DNA of 21,125 nucleotides from VGWB01 sp964614245 (GTDB lineage: Bacteria > Bacteroidota > Ignavibacteria > UBA10030). Positions 19,060 to 21,125 of the stretch are shown piece after piece. The stretch spans positions 1 through 21,125 of the forward strand of contig CAZTKU010000029.1 of assembly GCA_964614245.1 (NCBI GenBank). Reading direction: 5' to 3'. The notes under the pieces are model-generated. The model did not search any database. It had not been told where the DNA came from and saw only the letters and a program-made list of their open reading frames with translations. The translations under genes and the position numbers were made by a program. Every line of letters begins with the position of its first letter. The first letter of the stretch is position 1.

Positions 19060-21125
19060 ATGGCAGACATCAAGAGCGGTGGCGGAACGGAACCCCTCTT
19101 CAGACCTTTCGTACCCGTCGAGACCGACATGAGGGAATTCACCGTCCGTGCACTGATCATCGGTTTGGTGATGTGTGTGATCCTCGGAGCGGCGAATGCC
19201 TACCTCGGACTCAAGGCAGGTATGACGATTGCTGCTACGTACCCCGCGGCCGTCATTGGAATGGCGGTCTTGCGTCTGTACAGAGGCTCAATTCTCGAGG
19301 AGAACTTCGCCCGAACTGTCGGGTCGATTGGCGAATCGGTGGCAGCGGGCGCCGTCTTCACGATTCCCGGCTTCGTCATTTTGCAATTGTGGAAATTCGA
19401 TACCGGCAACATGCTGACGGAATACCTGACCGCGAGCGCATTGATGGTGCTCGGCGGCTTGCTCGGCATCATGTTTGTCACGATCCTTCGGCGGGTGATG
19501 GTCGAAGACCATACGCTGCCGTTTCCTGAGTCCGTCGCGGCGAGCGAAATCCACAAGGCAGGTCAGCGGGGTGCGGGCGCGGCCATGCAGCTCTTCAAGG
19601 CAATGGGCGTCGGCGCTCTGGTTAAACTGTTCTCAAGAGCAGACCTCGGAACGCTGGATGGGCTGGGGGCTTTCTTCTATCGGAACAGCTTTCAGATTCC
19701 GGTTGGTAAACTCAAAGAAAGCCTCGTCCGCCTGGGGCTAACGAAGGACTCCAACATTGTTCCTGCCGGCGGCGTGACCACGTTTTCTGCCCCGGACATC
19801 ACGCCGGCTTACATCGGTGTGGGATACATCATTGGGCCGGAGTTGGGTGCCCTGAACTTCGCGGGCGGACTTCTGGCCTGGGGGCTCCTCGTACCGCTTC
19901 TGGTCTTCTTTCTCGGACCATCGATGATCGATAAGTACACTGCCGCGGATGGTACTCAGGATTGGGCAGCGCTCACAGGTCACCTCTACAGGTTCATCGC
20001 GCGTCCGATCGCCGTCGGTGGAATGCTCGTGGGCGCGTGCTACACGCTCTGGCGGATGAGAAAGAACCTGATTCTCGGCATCAAGCGAGGTGTTGCCGAT
20101 GTACGGAAGGCGGCATCAGCCGAAGCGACGACTGCGCGCACCGAGCGCGATCTCTCATTCCGCGTCGTGCTCCTGGGAATCGCCGTTGTCTTCATTCTTA
20201 TGATCGCCCTGTACTTCTACTTCACTCAGGTGATAGGAGGCGCAATCCTCGCCGCTCTGGTGATGCTCGTGACGGGGTTCTTCTTTGCAGCCGTCTCAGG
20301 CAACCTTGTTGGCTTGATTGGTTCTTCGAACAACCCTATTTCCGGATTGACCCTCGCCACAACCGTCGTTGCGGCGTTGACGATGGTGGTCGTCGGAGTA
20401 TCCGGAACTGAGGGAGTCGCGGCGGTGCTTGGGGTAGCGGCGGTCGTTTGCGTTTCGTCTGCTGTCGCGGGCGAGATGCTGCAGGATCTGAAGGTCGGCC
20501 ACATACTTGGCGGCACACCGTGGAAAATGCAGGTCGGAGACATCGTGGGTGTGGTCCTCGCCGGTTTGGTCATGTTCTTCCCGCTTTATGTGCTTCATAA
20601 TTCTGACCTAGCACAGAATCCGCTGAACGGTGGGTTTGGAAGCGCCAACCTGTCGGCACCTCAGGCAGGTTTGATGGCGGCACTTTCTCAGGGGATCGTT
20701 GGAGGCGAGATGGCGTGGCCCCTTGTGATCGTCGGTATTGCGATGGGGATCTCGATGATCCTCATCAAGGTCAGGAGTCCGATGCTCTTCTCGGTCGGAA
20801 TGTACCTTCCTCTTGGCACAACGTTTGCCATCTTCGTGGGCGGCGCCATTCGCGGGATCGTGGACCGACGAGTGAAAAAGCGCGCGTACAACGATGCTCA
20901 GAAAGCGCGCGTGGAGAACGCCGGGATTCTTACCGCATCCGGACTCATTGCCGGGGAAGCGCTGATGGGGTTGTTCATTGCGGCAGTCGTTTTCATCAAA
21001 GATCGCATGGGTGAGGCCCCAGAGTTCTGGGCGTTGACAGGGTTCAACGACTTCGCCTCGTGGCTGGCCATTCCGTTCTTCGTTGTTCTGGCAGCGTATC
21101 TGATCATGGTTCCGATGAGAAAAGC
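19060..21125 (+). CDS. OPT-family oligopeptide transporter (3' end cut by window)
   Basis: The frame from ATG 19060 is open without a stop to the window edge, giving 688 residues of a highly hydrophobic protein with more than a dozen membrane segments. OPT-family signatures seen are NAYLGLKAGMT (46-56), FPESVAASEIHKAG (about 154), the NPISG motif (N425-G429) followed by LTLATTVVAAL, EMLQDLKVGHILGGTPWKMQ (from 472), and a late LFSVGMYLPLGTTFAIFVGGAIRG. Bacterial members are usually about 600-700 residues, so only a short tail should be missing. Family role: proton-coupled uptake of small peptides (other members move metal-chelate complexes). Behind proline dehydrogenase with its own strong ribosome site, it likely brings in peptides for amino-acid catabolism. 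A metal-siderophore substrate cannot be excluded. Confidence 0.93.
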   Translation, partial: MADIKSGGGTEPLFRPFVPVETDMREFTVRALIIGLVMCVILGAANAYLGLKAGMTIAATYPAAVIGMAVLRLYRGSILEENFARTVGSIGESVAAGAVFTIPGFVILQLWKFDTGNMLTEYLTASALMVLGGLLGIMFVTILRRVMVEDHTLPFPESVAASEIHKAGQRGAGAAMQLFKAMGVGALVKLFSRADLGTLDGLGAFFYRNSFQIPVGKLKESLVRLGLTKDSNIVPAGGVTTFSAPDITPAYIGVGYIIGPELGALNFAGGLLAWGLLVPLLVFFLGPSMIDKYTAADGTQDWAALTGHLYRFIARPIAVGGMLVGACYTLWRMRKNLILGIKRGVADVRKAASAEATTARTERDLSFRVVLLGIAVVFILMIALYFYFTQVIGGAILAALVMLVTGFFFAAVSGNLVGLIGSSNNPISGLTLATTVVAALTMVVVGVSGTEGVAAVLGVAAVVCVSSAVAGEMLQDLKVGHILGGTPWKMQVGDIVGVVLAGLVMFFPLYVLHNSDLAQNPLNGGFGSANLSAPQAGLMAALSQGIVGGEMAWPLVIVGIAMGISMILIKVRSPMLFSVGMYLPLGTTFAIFVGGAIRGIVDRRVKKRAYNDAQKARVENAGILTASGLIAGEALMGLFIAAVVFIKDRMGEAPEFWALTGFNDFASWLAIPFFVVLAAYLIMVPMRK

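Overview
The window reads as part of a chromosome from a Gram-negative-type (diderm) bacterium, most likely in the Bacteroidota/Chlorobiota/Ignavibacteriota (FCB) neighbourhood. This rests on a LolA-like lipoprotein carrier directly behind ftsK, two signal-peptide outer-membrane beta-barrel candidates, many starts without a strong Shine-Dalgarno, and a CCTGACAGG-type stem-loop of a kind I associate with that group. The lineage is an inference; no rRNA or single marker here settles it. A run of exactly 100 N at 18843-18942 marks a scaffold gap, so this is a draft, probably metagenomic, assembly.

Layout. Positions 1-13374 carry a tightly packed plus-strand series: the 3' end of an RNase E/G gene, a small transaldolase, gcvT, a ComB-type phosphatase, ftsK, lolA, a polytopic LPG-synthase-type membrane protein, a 724-residue two-domain oxidoreductase, a small outer-membrane protein, uppP, a lipoprotein cyclophilin, holA and a DUF92 membrane protein. 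Several junctions overlap (ATGA at ftsK/lolA, GTGA at oxidoreductase/beta-barrel) or have gaps of only 2-20 bases, so translational coupling and shared transcripts are likely. The genes mix housekeeping (RNA decay, replication, chromosome segregation, C1 and pentose metabolism) with envelope biogenesis (LolA, the membrane protein, UppP, beta-barrel).

Positions 13407-15150 hold the one clearly accessory element. It is a minus-strand pair made of a DNA methyltransferase (motif I DPFAGSG, then an unusual HPPY motif IV) followed 19 bases later by a 212-residue protein with a PD-(D/E)xK-like signature. I read it as a compact Type II restriction-modification module of a family I do not recognise. 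Its promoter region contains a perfect 14-bp palindrome over the -35 and a second inverted repeat flanking the -10, which suggests self-regulation. This is the best candidate for something undescribed in the window.

Positions 15447-18355 carry spmA and spmB (nucleoside-recognition 'gate' membrane proteins) and an outer-membrane protein. SpmA is unusual: about 130 soluble residues are inserted between its first and second membrane segments. A stem-loop terminator follows at 18360-18407.

Positions 18409 to the end carry a promoter, a structured leader and a proline dehydrogenase gene whose middle is lost in the N gap. An OPT-family peptide transporter follows with a good ribosome binding site and runs off the window's right edge. 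Together these suggest peptide uptake coupled to proline oxidation.

I saw no tRNA, rRNA, CRISPR array, transposase or integrase. No gene-free stretch exceeds 300 bases; the longest, 15151-15446, holds the divergent promoters between the methyltransferase and spmA.
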